DNA from: Micromonospora sp. CP22
GTDB taxonomy: Bacteria; Actinomycetota; Actinomycetes; Mycobacteriales; Micromonosporaceae
Assembly: GCF_009712475.1 (NCBI RefSeq)
Contig: NZ_VCJO01000018.1
Location: 21,541-85,540, forward strand
Length of the DNA stretch: 64,000 nt
Direction: 5' to 3'
The translations under genes were made by a program, and so were the position numbers. This document shows, in pieces, positions 25,061-33,993 of the stretch (the first letter of the stretch is position 1; the number at the start of each line of letters is the position of its first letter). The notes below the pieces were generated by a model. It made no database searches. It saw only the letters and a program-made list of their open reading frames with translations, and had not been told where the DNA came from.

Positions 25061-26614
25061 TCAGTAGGCGCCGCGCCGGGCAAGGACCACCCTGACCGTT
25101 CGCCACAGGATGCCCAGGTCGTAGATGAGCGACCAGTTGTCGACGTAGTGCAGGTCCAGGCGGACGGCGTCGTCCCAACTGAGATCCGAGCGTCCGGAGA
25201 TCTGCCACAGTCCGGTGATGCCCGGTCGCACCAGCAGTCGCCGGCGCACGTCGCCCTGGTAGTCGTCGTCCTCGGTGGGCAGTGGCCGAGGACCCACCAG
25301 CGACATCTGCCCCATCAGCACGTTGACCAGTTGTGGCAACTCGTCCAGTGACAGCCCGCGCAGGTGTCGACCGATCGGAGTGACCCGGGGATCATCTTTG
25401 ATCTTGAACAGTAGGCCGTCGCTCTCGTTGCGGTCGCGCAGGGCTTCCAGGCGCTGCTCGGCGTCGGTGTACATGGTGCGGAACTTCCACACCTTGAATG
25501 CCTTGCCCTGATGGCCGATGCGAGTCTGGCGGAACAGCACCGGGCCGGGGTCGGTCAGCTTGATAGCCAGCGCGATACCGGCCAGAAGCGGGCTCAGCAC
25601 GATCAGTCCGACCAGCGCGGCCACCCGATCCATGACGCTCTTGGCCAGGAGAGACAACCCGGAGATGGTGGGTTCCTCAACGTTGAGCAGCGGCAGTCCC
25701 TCGATCGGCCGGACATGGATACGCGGCCCGGTGACGTCGGTGACCTGGGGCACCACCACCAGGTCGAGACCGGTCCCCTCAAGCTGCCAGGCCAGCTTGC
25801 GCAACTCGTACGACTCCAGGCTGGCCGGCCCACAGACGACGATGGTGTCCGCACGCAACTGCTGCACCAGCGGGACCAGGTCCCAGCCCACGTACACCGG
25901 CACCGGCGCGTTGACGCGCTCGCCCGCTCGCGGATGCTGCGGCAGGTGAATGGCGACCGGTCGCAGCCCCGCACCCGCGTTGCGGGTGACCACCTCGTGC
26001 ACGGCCAACGCGTCAGCCAACCGCCCGACCAGCAGCACCTTCTGGGAGGCCCGCTGGTGCACCCGGCGGATCCGCCGCAACACGACCCGGGCCACGAACC
26101 GCACGAACACCGTGTAGACCAGCAGACCCACGATGATGGCGGCGACTGTCGCCCGGGAGACGTCCTTCTTGAAGCCGAGAGCGAGGAAGGAGACGGCGGC
26201 GGCCATGGCGATGTTGGCCCGCACCACCCGGTTGAGTTCCTCGGTGCCACGGCCGAGGGCCCGCCGGTCGTACGCGCCGGCGCCAGCCAGGATCGTCAAC
26301 CACAGCAGGGGTACGCCGAGGTTTGCCACCAACGCAAAGGTGGTCACCGCGTCACCGAGGACCCGCTCGTCCCAGAACCCGGCGTCAGCGTCCTCGAAGA
26401 GCGCCACAACCGTTCGACTCGCCGCCACCGCGGCGACGAAGTCGAGTACGACCAGGCAGGCCGCGTACCGACGTCGCCACTTCGCCCGTGGGGCGACCGG
26501 ACGGCCGAACACTGAACGCGGCATCCCGTTCGACGGCGGTGTGATCACGCCGAGGTCCGGGTCGAACCTCGGCGAGGGTACGACGGTCGCCAGGATCTGA
26601 GTGTGCGCGGACAC
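25061..26614 (-). CDS. Polyprenyl-phosphate glycosyl-1-phosphate transferase (WbaP/CpsE-like)
   Basis: A 517-residue initiating enzyme that loads the first sugar phosphate onto undecaprenyl phosphate. An N-terminal block of about four to five helices is followed by a CoA-binding-like cytoplasmic domain (LLVGRLADALAVHEVV, TIVVCGPASLESYELRKLAW) and the bacterial sugar transferase domain after a re-entrant helix. The latter shows VLFRQTRIGHQGKAFKVWKF, RTMYTDAEQRLEALR, DPRVTPIGRHLRGLSLDELP, QLVNVLMGQMSLVGPRP and RPGITGLWQISGRSDLSWDD. The GTG at 26614 has AAGGAAG six bases upstream and was chosen over in-frame starts to 26728. It is the last gene of the polysaccharide operon. Confidence 0.93.
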   Translation of the reverse strand: MSAHTQILATVVPSPRFDPDLGVITPPSNGMPRSVFGRPVAPRAKWRRRYAACLVVLDFVAAVAASRTVVALFEDADAGFWDERVLGDAVTTFALVANLGVPLLWLTILAGAGAYDRRALGRGTEELNRVVRANIAMAAAVSFLALGFKKDVSRATVAAIIVGLLVYTVFVRFVARVVLRRIRRVHQRASQKVLLVGRLADALAVHEVVTRNAGAGLRPVAIHLPQHPRAGERVNAPVPVYVGWDLVPLVQQLRADTIVVCGPASLESYELRKLAWQLEGTGLDLVVVPQVTDVTGPRIHVRPIEGLPLLNVEEPTISGLSLLAKSVMDRVAALVGLIVLSPLLAGIALAIKLTDPGPVLFRQTRIGHQGKAFKVWKFRTMYTDAEQRLEALRDRNESDGLLFKIKDDPRVTPIGRHLRGLSLDELPQLVNVLMGQMSLVGPRPLPTEDDDYQGDVRRRLLVRPGITGLWQISGRSDLSWDDAVRLDLHYVDNWSLIYDLGILWRTVRVVLARRGAY

Positions 26615-26690
26615 GATCTTCCTTTCACCGGACCTCATATGCGAGGCAGCAAGGACGGCGGGAACGTCTGCCCTGGATTCCGGACGAGGT

Positions 26691-27905
26691 TCAGTTGGTG
26701 GTAGGGCTGGCCCTGTCGGTGCCGGCATGCCTACCGAGTTCGTCGATCAACGCCTGGTGAGCGGGTTTCGGCGCGAGATTGCCATCGAAGAGGCAGGCCG
26801 CGCCATACCCGCGGTGGTAGCCGGGTATCCAGCTACGTGCGTCGGTGAAGCCCCACACGGTGAAGGACACACACGCCGGCACCGTGAGGCACGACCTCAG
26901 CACCTGCCGGTAGACCGCCGCCTGCCGCTCGAGCTTCTCTGGCGTCGTCGGAAGCTCGACCCTGACGTCAAGCTCGGTGATCGCCACCGACACTCCCACG
27001 TCCGCGAAGCGACGCAGGTTCCCGGTGAGATCGCGGGGTGGCTGGTCCCAGGCGATATGGCTCTGGAATCCCACACCGTCCACTGGCACCCCTTCGCGGC
27101 GCAGTTCCTTCACCAGCTTAAGTAGAGCGTCGGCCTTCCTGGTGCGCCCCTCGATGCCGTAATCGTTGATGAACAGGCGCGCTCCAGGGTCGGCCGCGTG
27201 CGCCCAGCGGAATGCGTCGGCGATGTACCTGCGACCCAGCTTGCGTAGGAACAGTGTCTCCCGCAGCGAACCGTCCTCGTCCAGTACCTCGTTGACGACA
27301 TCCCAGGCCCACACCCGGCCCCGGTAACGGGACACGACCTCGGTCACGTGGTCCCGCAGTTCCGTCCGGAGCCGCTCCGCCGGCCAGTCCGGCGACACCC
27401 AGGTCGGCACATCGCTGTGCCACACGAGGGTATGCCCGTACACCGCCTGACCGTGGCGCTCGGCGAACTCGATCAGCTGATCCGCGCCGGGCCACGCGTA
27501 CACACCGGGCAGTGGCTCCAGGTTCCGCCACTTCATGGCGTTCTCGGTGGTCACGGCGTTGAACTCGGCACCGAGCAGCGAACTGTAGGCCGGATCCAGG
27601 CTGAGGCTGCGACCATCGACTGCCGAGCCGATCCGCATTCCCGGCGGCGTCAGTTCCCGGAGAGTCTTGCGGCCCGGTGCCGCCGGCTCGGATGCCACCG
27701 GCTGCGCGTCGGCCGCTCCGGCCGCCTCACCACCGCGCGACTTGACCACCAGCGCGAAACCGGCCGCCAAGAGCGCTGCGATCACCACCGCCAGTGACAC
27801 CAGCACGGCAGCTAGCCGGAGCGTTCCGGGCCAGCCGGGAGGTGGCCGCACCGAGTTCGCGGGTTGCCGCGCAACGTCGCTCCGGGTGGGGATCTGGTCG
27901 ATCAC
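26691..27905 (-). CDS. Membrane-anchored GH10 family glycoside hydrolase (endo-xylanase-like)
   Basis: A 404-residue GH10 enzyme. A membrane helix at residues 29-55 anchors it, followed by a short spacer and the catalytic (beta/alpha)8 domain. Conserved GH10 blocks are present: FNAVTTENAMKWRNLEPLPG, GHTLVWHSDVPTWV, acid/base Glu206 in WDVVNEVLDE, FINDYGIEG, VGFQSHI, nucleophile Glu311 in AITELDVRV, and VWGFTDARSWIPG. No cellulose- or xylan-binding module is attached. Its GTG overlaps the upstream pyruvyltransferase stop, placing it inside the polysaccharide operon rather than with secreted xylanases. It may trim or edit the exported polymer; xylan as substrate is family knowledge, not shown here. 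Confidence 0.9.
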   Translation of the reverse strand: MIDQIPTRSDVARQPANSVRPPPGWPGTLRLAAVLVSLAVVIAALLAAGFALVVKSRGGEAAGAADAQPVASEPAAPGRKTLRELTPPGMRIGSAVDGRSLSLDPAYSSLLGAEFNAVTTENAMKWRNLEPLPGVYAWPGADQLIEFAERHGQAVYGHTLVWHSDVPTWVSPDWPAERLRTELRDHVTEVVSRYRGRVWAWDVVNEVLDEDGSLRETLFLRKLGRRYIADAFRWAHAADPGARLFINDYGIEGRTRKADALLKLVKELRREGVPVDGVGFQSHIAWDQPPRDLTGNLRRFADVGVSVAITELDVRVELPTTPEKLERQAAVYRQVLRSCLTVPACVSFTVWGFTDARSWIPGYHRGYGAACLFDGNLAPKPAHQALIDELGRHAGTDRASPTTN

Positions 27906-29068
27906 GTCCGCGCCGATCCGGCGAGCGCCCAGGGCGCCCGGGTGAAGTTCCACCGCGCACGCTCGGCGAACTCCTCCCGAGCCAGCCGTGGGACCGCCTG
28001 ATCGTTGATCATGTCGGCCAGCACCTTCGTCACCTCGACCGGATCCTCCGGCACCCGAACCAGTCGTCGCGAGTCCGGCTGGCCGATGTCGTCCAGGAAA
28101 TCATCGCACTTCTGTTGGTACGGAACGAGAGCGAACGGAACGCCTGCCAGGTACGCGAAGACGGCCCCGTGCAGCCGCATATGAAGGCCGAGGTCGCAGC
28201 GCTTCATCTCGTCCCAGCACGCTCGCACGCCGTCCCGGGCGGTCACCACACGGACATCGCAACGCCCGTCGAGGGCACGGCGAAGGCGTTCGCTGACCCG
28301 CTCGTCCCCGTGTACGGGGTGAGTGTTGAAGACGAATACCGTCACGTCCACCGGTTCCCTGTGCACCAGTTCGCGTACCCCGTCGATCAGGGCGTCTTCG
28401 CGCCGCCGTACCTGCGGAGCAGCAGCCTCGTAGTCGACCCCGAGCAACGTCACGCCCAGTCTCGCCCGGGACCCCGACACCGGACCAGACTGCGGCGGCA
28501 GGCGCTCCCCGAGCGCTTCTGGCAGCAGCCCTGCGAGGTCTCCGGCGGCGACCAGCGCTCCGGGATGTCCCGCACTCCGGAGGAGTTCCGCGGACGCCTG
28601 GTCGCGTACGCCGATGAACTCGACCTGGCGGAGCACCTCCAGCAGTCGCCGCTGCGCCGCAGGCGACAGGAACGGCCCGACGGAGACGCCGATCGCGGCC
28701 ATCGGATGTCCGGAGAGACGGGAGAAGAGGGTGAACAGTCGCTTCTCGCTGAGCGGCCCCATGTCCCGGAAGACCGAGCCACCACCGAAGACGACCATCG
28801 AGGAGTCGCGCAACAACGCAGCCTTGTTCAACACCCACCCCACGCGGTCCGGCACACTGCGAGACCGGTACCAGCGTGGGTTCATCCCAGTGAGCTCGGG
28901 CGGCAGGTCCACCATGGGTGGTGCCGCGAACACGGGTCGTTCGCTACCCCAGTAGATCCGACTGGCCCAGTCGATCACCACACAGAAGGCGTTGTCGCCG
29001 ACGTTCTCCATCCCGTAGTAGCCGACGACGAGTGGCCGCCGAGCAGCGAGATCGGCTTCAGGACGCAC
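27902..29068 (-). CDS. Polysaccharide pyruvyl transferase family protein
   Basis: A 388-residue enzyme of the CsaB/ExoV family that forms pyruvate ketals on sugars of cell-wall or extracellular polysaccharides from PEP. Visible blocks are VVGYYGMENVGDNAF at the N-terminus, FGGGSVFRDMG, AIGVSVGPF, FIGVRDQASAELLRSAG and the C-terminal LGLHMRLHGAVFAYLAGVPF, followed by ALVPYQQKCDDFLDDIG. GTG 29068 has GAGGGGG upstream and overlaps the flippase gene by 11 bases; its stop overlaps the GH10 start. Pyruvylation would give the polymer negative charge and a handle for S-layer-type binding. Confidence 0.9.
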   Translation of the reverse strand: MRPEADLAARRPLVVGYYGMENVGDNAFCVVIDWASRIYWGSERPVFAAPPMVDLPPELTGMNPRWYRSRSVPDRVGWVLNKAALLRDSSMVVFGGGSVFRDMGPLSEKRLFTLFSRLSGHPMAAIGVSVGPFLSPAAQRRLLEVLRQVEFIGVRDQASAELLRSAGHPGALVAAGDLAGLLPEALGERLPPQSGPVSGSRARLGVTLLGVDYEAAAPQVRRREDALIDGVRELVHREPVDVTVFVFNTHPVHGDERVSERLRRALDGRCDVRVVTARDGVRACWDEMKRCDLGLHMRLHGAVFAYLAGVPFALVPYQQKCDDFLDDIGQPDSRRLVRVPEDPVEVTKVLADMINDQAVPRLAREEFAERARWNFTRAPWALAGSART

Positions 29069-30446
29069 TCGGAATCCCCCTCGTCAGACGCTGACGCAGA
29101 TCGCGCCACGACGGCAGATCCGCGCCGCGCACGACGCGGCGCCGGACCGTGACCCAGAACAGCACACAGAGCACCGCCTCGGCCACCACCGTGGCGGAGG
29201 CGGTGCCACGCAACCCCCACAGCGGGGTGGCTACAGCGAGGGCCGCCAGCAGCACCAGGGCGCCAATTCCTTGCTGGACCACCTTCCGGCGAAGCAAACC
29301 GCCGCTGGTGAGCAAGGCGGCCACCGCGGCACCGCCGAACCGGAAGGGTATGGCCAGGGCCAGCAGCGCCAGCACCGCCGCCGAGTCGCCGTACTCGGCC
29401 CCGAGCAGGACCGGTAGCAGCTGCCCGCCGAGCGCGACCAGCGCCGCGACAAGGATCCCTAGCGCGATCATGCCGGACGTGCCGAACCGGTACGCCAGCA
29501 GCACCGCGTCCCGGTCACCATGGGCCCACCGGTGCAGCTTGGCCAGAAAGTACTGCTGGTACACGACCCTTGGGACCAGATACGCCGCAGTGAGCACCGC
29601 CATCGGTACGGCCAGCACCGCGGCAGCCTCCGTACCCAGCACCTCGGCTGCGACGACGGTCCCGAGATAGATGCCCATCAGGTAGAACACGTTGCCCAGG
29701 ACGAACGGGGTGGCGGCCCCGACCACGCGACTCACCGGAACGTCGGTGATCGCCGTGACCTCGGTGCTCTGATGCCCCTCCAACTGCGCCGTGCCGGCGA
29801 CGAACGGTCGCAGCACCCTGACGCAGGCGACCACGGTGAGCAGTGCGACGACGGCGTAACCCGCTGCGACATCCACCACTGACAGCCCGATGGCCCAGGC
29901 GGCGAACACCACCAGCACTCGTCCGACGTGCGGTGCCACCTGAAGTACCGACAGCCCTCGGTAGTCACCGCGCAGCTGTTGCGCCGATGCCACCAGGGTC
30001 AGTCCGACCTGGGCGACGATGACACTGGGGAGCAGCATGCGGACCGTCGTCGTGTCGGGTTCCGCGCTCCCGACGAGGCTCCACAGGACCGCCGCGGCGA
30101 GCACCCCGACACAGATACTCCCGACGAGCCGCAATGACGGTCGCACCCAGCGCCTGGCCGCGTGGCCCTCCAGCCCGAATCGTTGCAACCACAGTTCGGA
30201 GACGCCGAAGACCACCAGCGGTGCGGCCAACGCCATGACAGCCAGGGCCGCGCTGAACGTGCCGAAGGCGCTCTGCGGAAGGGTGCGGGCCAGCAGGATC
30301 TGCGCGCAGAACGCGGCGACGGTGACACCGACCTGACTCAGACCCAACATGCCCAGGTTTACGAGGATCCGGACGAGACGGTTCGGGGCGGCGGCTCGCT
30401 GCCGCGGTCGCTCACCAGTCAGTCGATCAGCGGCCGAGGGTGACAA
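29058..30446 (-). CDS. Wzx-type oligosaccharide flippase
   Basis: A 462-residue MATE/MVF-like transporter with about 12-14 hydrophobic helices, of the polysaccharide biosynthesis (PST) family. The first helix pair shows LSQVGVTVAAFCAQILLART, with LPQSAFGTFSAALAV following, the usual Wzx opening. It should flip the undecaprenyl-linked repeat unit to the outer face. The frame's start is a TTG at 30446 that overlaps the upstream glycosyltransferase by 20 bases; the next in-frame candidate is ATG 30350 inside the first helix, so TTG is preferred. It overlaps the pyruvyltransferase downstream. Confidence 0.88.
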   Translation of the reverse strand: MSPSAADRLTGERPRQRAAAPNRLVRILVNLGMLGLSQVGVTVAAFCAQILLARTLPQSAFGTFSAALAVMALAAPLVVFGVSELWLQRFGLEGHAARRWVRPSLRLVGSICVGVLAAAVLWSLVGSAEPDTTTVRMLLPSVIVAQVGLTLVASAQQLRGDYRGLSVLQVAPHVGRVLVVFAAWAIGLSVVDVAAGYAVVALLTVVACVRVLRPFVAGTAQLEGHQSTEVTAITDVPVSRVVGAATPFVLGNVFYLMGIYLGTVVAAEVLGTEAAAVLAVPMAVLTAAYLVPRVVYQQYFLAKLHRWAHGDRDAVLLAYRFGTSGMIALGILVAALVALGGQLLPVLLGAEYGDSAAVLALLALAIPFRFGGAAVAALLTSGGLLRRKVVQQGIGALVLLAALAVATPLWGLRGTASATVVAEAVLCVLFWVTVRRRVVRGADLPSWRDLRQRLTRGIPSAS

Positions 30447-31212
30447 GCCACTTGCCCGTCTCGCTCAACGTACGCAAAGCCTTGAAGGCCAGCCCCACAC
30501 CCGGCCACCGCACCGGCCGGTACATCTCGATCAGGCGGAACCAGAAGACCAGACCGGCGAGTCTGCCCCTGGTCACGTTGCCGTCATGCCGGTGGAAACG
30601 GACGATGGGATGGGCCAGGTGACAGGGGTGTACGCCGGACTTCAACGCTCGCAGCATCAGTTCGATGTCCTCGAAGAGCCGGAAGCTCTCGTCGTACCCG
30701 CCGATCCGGTCCAGCAGACGGCGGTCGATGGTCGTGCCGGAGTGCTTGAACGGCAACCGAGGCCGGGTCAGGACCCCGACCAGCATCCGCTGCGGCGAGG
30801 CGTACTCAGGCAGCCGAATCAGCCGGCCGGAACCACGACTGACCTCGGTGTAGTCGGCGTACACCCAGCTACCACCGGTCGCGGAGAGCAGCCGGTGCAG
30901 GTGGGCGAGCGCGTCAGGGGTCAGTTCGTCGTCGGAGTCCAGCACGGTCAGGTACCGACCCGTCGCGGTGCGCAGGCCCAGGTTACGTGCCTCGGCGATC
31001 CCGGTCGGGGGTTGTGACACCACCCGCACCCGGTGGTCGCCGGCAAGTTTCGCCTCTGCCAGCACGGTCGTCACCGGTACTCGTGAGCCGTCGTCCACGA
31101 CCACCAGCTCGAAGTCTTCGAAGGTGTTGGCGAGCACGCTACGCACCGCGTTGACGAGCAACACGGCGCGGTCGCGCACCACGATGCAGACCGTGAAGGT
31201 GGGCCGCACCAC
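30427..31212 (-). CDS. Family 2 glycosyltransferase
   Basis: A GT-A fold glycosyltransferase of about 261 residues. The nucleotide-binding strand is FTVCIVVRDRAVLLVNAVRS, followed by FELVVVDDGS and the metal-binding LTVLDSDDELTPDAL; the catalytic region shows RIGGYDESFRLFEDIELMLR, typical of the ED-containing GT2 helix. GTG 31212 has GAGG seven bases upstream and begins just before the fold. The frame continues to a GTG at 31323 that overlaps the polymerase stop by four bases; that start would add 37 unstructured residues and cannot be excluded. It acts on the cytoplasmic face during repeat-unit assembly. Confidence 0.88.
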   Translation of the reverse strand: MVRPTFTVCIVVRDRAVLLVNAVRSVLANTFEDFELVVVDDGSRVPVTTVLAEAKLAGDHRVRVVSQPPTGIAEARNLGLRTATGRYLTVLDSDDELTPDALAHLHRLLSATGGSWVYADYTEVSRGSGRLIRLPEYASPQRMLVGVLTRPRLPFKHSGTTIDRRLLDRIGGYDESFRLFEDIELMLRALKSGVHPCHLAHPIVRFHRHDGNVTRGRLAGLVFWFRLIEMYRPVRWPGVGLAFKALRTLSETGKWLVTLGR

Positions 31213-31319
31213 GCTTTCGCCTCGGTCCTCGGACTCGTCGTGCTCCACTGGCCTGTGGACGAGGTCACGGGGCTGCTGCTTCTGATCGTGTCCGCGCACC
31301 TCGGCGGACGACGGCGGCC

Positions 31320-32750
31320 TCACGCCGCCGCCGGCTCGGTCACAGCGGACGATGCCTCTCTGGCGTCGTCCGGCTCAGCGGGGGCGAGTGCGAGTATCAC
31401 CATCTGTCCGAAGAAGAAGAGCCAGAGGAAGTACGGGTACGCCAGCGGCTTCTGGGTGAGACCGAAGATGACCAGGATGGCGAAGAGCACCAACAACGCC
31501 GTCCGGTGCGAACGATCCGCGCGGCCCCGGACGATCCGGTACGTCGCCACAAGGATCGCCGCGGTCACGACCACCCCGACGAGCCCCCAGACGATCATCA
31601 GCCGCAGCAGGTCGTTGTGCATGTCCCAGGGCTCGTAACCGAAGCCGAACAGCCACACGTCGATCGGGGCCCGTCCGAGAATCTCCGCCACGTCGTTCCA
31701 GATCGCTCCCCGGCCGTGCATGAAGGTGTCGGACCGCACGTCCATGGAACCGACCTCGGTGACGACGACCTCGGCCCTGCGCCAGATCGCCTCTCCCCAG
31801 AGCGTGCCCACCAGGGTGGCCAGGACGACGACTCCACCACCGGCGACCAGCGCACCCCGGCGGTTCACGTTGCCCCGGCGACGCGCCGTGACCAGCGTGC
31901 GCACCCTCCGCAGCTCGAACACCGCCACGATCAGCACCAGACACAGAATGGTGAAGCGGTGCAGCGAGACGACACCCGTGGCGAAGAAGAGCCCGATCAG
32001 CCCGTACCGCACTGCGGCAGGAACACCCATCCGTTCGCCCAGGACGTAGACGAGGAAGACCGAGAACATCAGCAATCGGCCGAGGGACATCGGATGGAAG
32101 TAACCGCCGGAGGCGCGGCCGATCTTCTGCCACCCCGCGAGTTCAAAGTGGAAGGAGTAGGGGATCACCTCAGCGACCTGCAACCAGGCGAGAACGGAGT
32201 GCACGACCGCACCGAGCACCACGACTCCGGCGACGAGCGCGAGACGGCGTACGGAGAACCAGTCCGGGCGCAGCAGCATCAGGCCGATCAGGGCGAGCGG
32301 CGCGAAGCCGACGACCAGTCGCATGGCCTCGGCGGGTATCGCACTCGTCGCCTCCTGCGCCGGGCCGTAGATCGAGTACCGCCGGACGTCGAAGGACGCC
32401 AACAGGTCTGCCCGAGCGTCCACCGCCAGGTAGCTGGCCACGGACAGGACCAGCAGCAACCCGATTCCGGCACCTATCAGCAACAGCGATCGAGGCGGCA
32501 GTCTTCGGGAGCCGAGCGCGAAGACTCCGAGGGCAGCCACCATCAGCACCGCCCCCAGGGCAGTGAGCAGCGCACCGAGGTCGAGGCCGTCTCCCCGGCC
32601 CTCGCCGATGTCGGCCAGCGGTTTGACCGCGACGAGCACCAGCGCGGCGGTCGCCAGGTTGCGTGCCAGCCGCAGATGTGCGGATACCGCACCGTTCTGG
32701 TCAGGCTGCCGGGACCAGGGCCAGCGAGCCAGAGCGGTCAAGCTTCCCAT
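31320..32750 (-). CDS. O-antigen ligase/polymerase family membrane protein (Wzy-like)
   Basis: A 476-residue polytopic protein with about 11-12 helices and one large extracytoplasmic loop, of the O-antigen ligase (Wzy_C) family. The loop between residues 300 and 385 contains GRGAIWNDVAEILGRAP, then FGFGYEPWDMHNDLLRLMIV, the usual RGxxW...GxGxxxxHNDxL arrangement of WaaL/Wzy enzymes with the catalytic His. It probably polymerises or ligates the flipped repeat unit. It is the first gene of the minus-strand operon running to 25061, and its promoter should lie in 32751-33131. Confidence 0.88.
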   Translation of the reverse strand: MGSLTALARWPWSRQPDQNGAVSAHLRLARNLATAALVLVAVKPLADIGEGRGDGLDLGALLTALGAVLMVAALGVFALGSRRLPPRSLLLIGAGIGLLLVLSVASYLAVDARADLLASFDVRRYSIYGPAQEATSAIPAEAMRLVVGFAPLALIGLMLLRPDWFSVRRLALVAGVVVLGAVVHSVLAWLQVAEVIPYSFHFELAGWQKIGRASGGYFHPMSLGRLLMFSVFLVYVLGERMGVPAAVRYGLIGLFFATGVVSLHRFTILCLVLIVAVFELRRVRTLVTARRRGNVNRRGALVAGGGVVVLATLVGTLWGEAIWRRAEVVVTEVGSMDVRSDTFMHGRGAIWNDVAEILGRAPIDVWLFGFGYEPWDMHNDLLRLMIVWGLVGVVVTAAILVATYRIVRGRADRSHRTALLVLFAILVIFGLTQKPLAYPYFLWLFFFGQMVILALAPAEPDDAREASSAVTEPAAA

Positions 32751-32958
32751 GCGGGTGCGTCTCCCATCAGTATCCGCCGCGGTGACGACGGGGACTGGGG
32801 AACACGACTACAGCGCCCACTGTGGTCAGCCCCCGCGCTGCCTCGGAAAACACGAGGACGATACCAGCGGGTTGACTGCCTCCGGAGTCCCGGCCGATTG
32901 CCCGAACGGCTGTGATCGGCAGCACAGTCACGACTCGCACTATGGAAGAGGGATAGAC

Positions 32959-33114
32959 ATGGGCAATTCACCCGGCGGCAAGCCGACCCCACTGGTGCCT
33001 GCTTGCGACCGGCCGACCGGCTCCGGCAAGCTGAACGGCCGTGTGTGCCAGGCGAACAGGCACGCCGACCAATGGTGGTCCGCCGATCGAGGTAGTCGGC
33101 GACACCTCGCATAA
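32959..33114 (+). CDS. Possible small protein of 51 residues
   Basis: In the 380-base gap between the polymerase and the next glycosyltransferase, an ATG at 32959 follows GAGGG by six bases, the best ribosome site in the gap. The product begins MGNSPGGKPTPLVPACDRP and ends SADRGSRRHLA; it has two Cys residues, several Gly-Lys and Trp-Trp positions, no signal and no known domain. Third-position GC is lower than in the neighbouring genes, so it may be spurious or imported. It is on the same strand as, and 17 bases before, the glycosyltransferase at 33132. The remaining gap holds divergent promoters that I cannot place. Confidence 0.35.
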   Translation: MGNSPGGKPTPLVPACDRPTGSGKLNGRVCQANRHADQWWSADRGSRRHLA

Positions 33115-33131
33115 CGGGTGAGGCTGGTGCG

Positions 33132-33971
33132 ATGAGCCAGGAGCGACCGATGATCAGCGTGGTGATCGCAGCCCACAACGAGGCTGCGGTGATCGGCGGC
33201 TGCCTCGACGCGCTGCTCGCCGATGCCGCACCCGGCGAGCTGGACATCGTGGTGGTTGCCAACGGCTGCACCGACGACACCGCGGAGGTGGCAGCGGCAC
33301 GCCCGGGCGTACGGGTGATCGAGGTCGCCGAGCCGGGCAAGGCCAACGCCCTGAACCTGGGAGACGCCGCTGCCCGCGCGTTTCCCCGGGTGTACCTCGA
33401 CGCGGACGTGGTCCTCTCCCCCGGCGCCCTACGCGCGATGGCGGGGGAGCTTTCCGTCAGCGACCGGCCACCACTCGCGGTGATGCCCCGCCGGGCCATG
33501 GTGACCGAGCATCGACCGCTCGCGGTGCGGGCCTACTACGCGATCAACACGCGGCTTCCGATCTTCGCCGACGCGCTGTTCGGTAGGGGCGCGATGGCGA
33601 TCTCGGCCGCAGGCCGGGAACGCTTCGAGCGCTTCCCGGAGCAGATCGCGGACGACCTCTTCCTCGACTCGCAGTTCAGCTCGGCAGAGAAGCGGGAGGT
33701 GGTAGCCGCGACGAGTTTCGTGCAGGCCCCCCGGCGCACCGGCGACCTGGTCCGTACCCTGGCCCGGGTCCGGGCCGGCAACAACATGCTGCGCGCCAGC
33801 CACGATGGGATTCGAGCGTCCGTGCCCTCGTCCTGGCTGCGGCATGTCGTGCTGCCTCGACCGTGGCTTGCGCCTGCGTCGATCGTGTATGTCGCGATCA
33901 CTCTGCTTGCCGCGATGCGTGCCCGCCGTCATCCGCGTGATGCCTGGGGACGGGACGACTCCACGCGCTGA
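33132..33971 (+). CDS. Family 2 glycosyltransferase with C-terminal membrane helix
   Basis: A 279-residue GT-A enzyme. The opening ISVVIAAHNEAAVIGGCLDA, the block DIVVVANGCTDDTAEVAAAR, and the metal-binding RVYLDADVVLS are canonical; the acceptor-side motif appears as EQIADDLFLDSQF, with the catalytic Asp-Asp. A hydrophobic C-terminal helix (WLAPASIVYVAITLLAAMRA) probably holds it to the membrane. It is transcribed away from the main polysaccharide operon but presumably contributes to the same polymer or to a glycolipid. ATG 33132 is preceded by a modest GAGG-like site. Confidence 0.88.
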   Translation: MSQERPMISVVIAAHNEAAVIGGCLDALLADAAPGELDIVVVANGCTDDTAEVAAARPGVRVIEVAEPGKANALNLGDAAARAFPRVYLDADVVLSPGALRAMAGELSVSDRPPLAVMPRRAMVTEHRPLAVRAYYAINTRLPIFADALFGRGAMAISAAGRERFERFPEQIADDLFLDSQFSSAEKREVVAATSFVQAPRRTGDLVRTLARVRAGNNMLRASHDGIRASVPSSWLRHVVLPRPWLAPASIVYVAITLLAAMRARRHPRDAWGRDDSTR

Positions 33972-33993
33972 CGATCCGGGCTGCGCCTGCCGG

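Noticed and set aside
31213..31323. Long N-terminus of the glycosyltransferase from GTG 31323
   Set aside because: The 37 added residues are charged and unstructured, whereas GTG 31212 has a good ribosome site just before the fold. The longer form remains possible because of the stop/start overlap.
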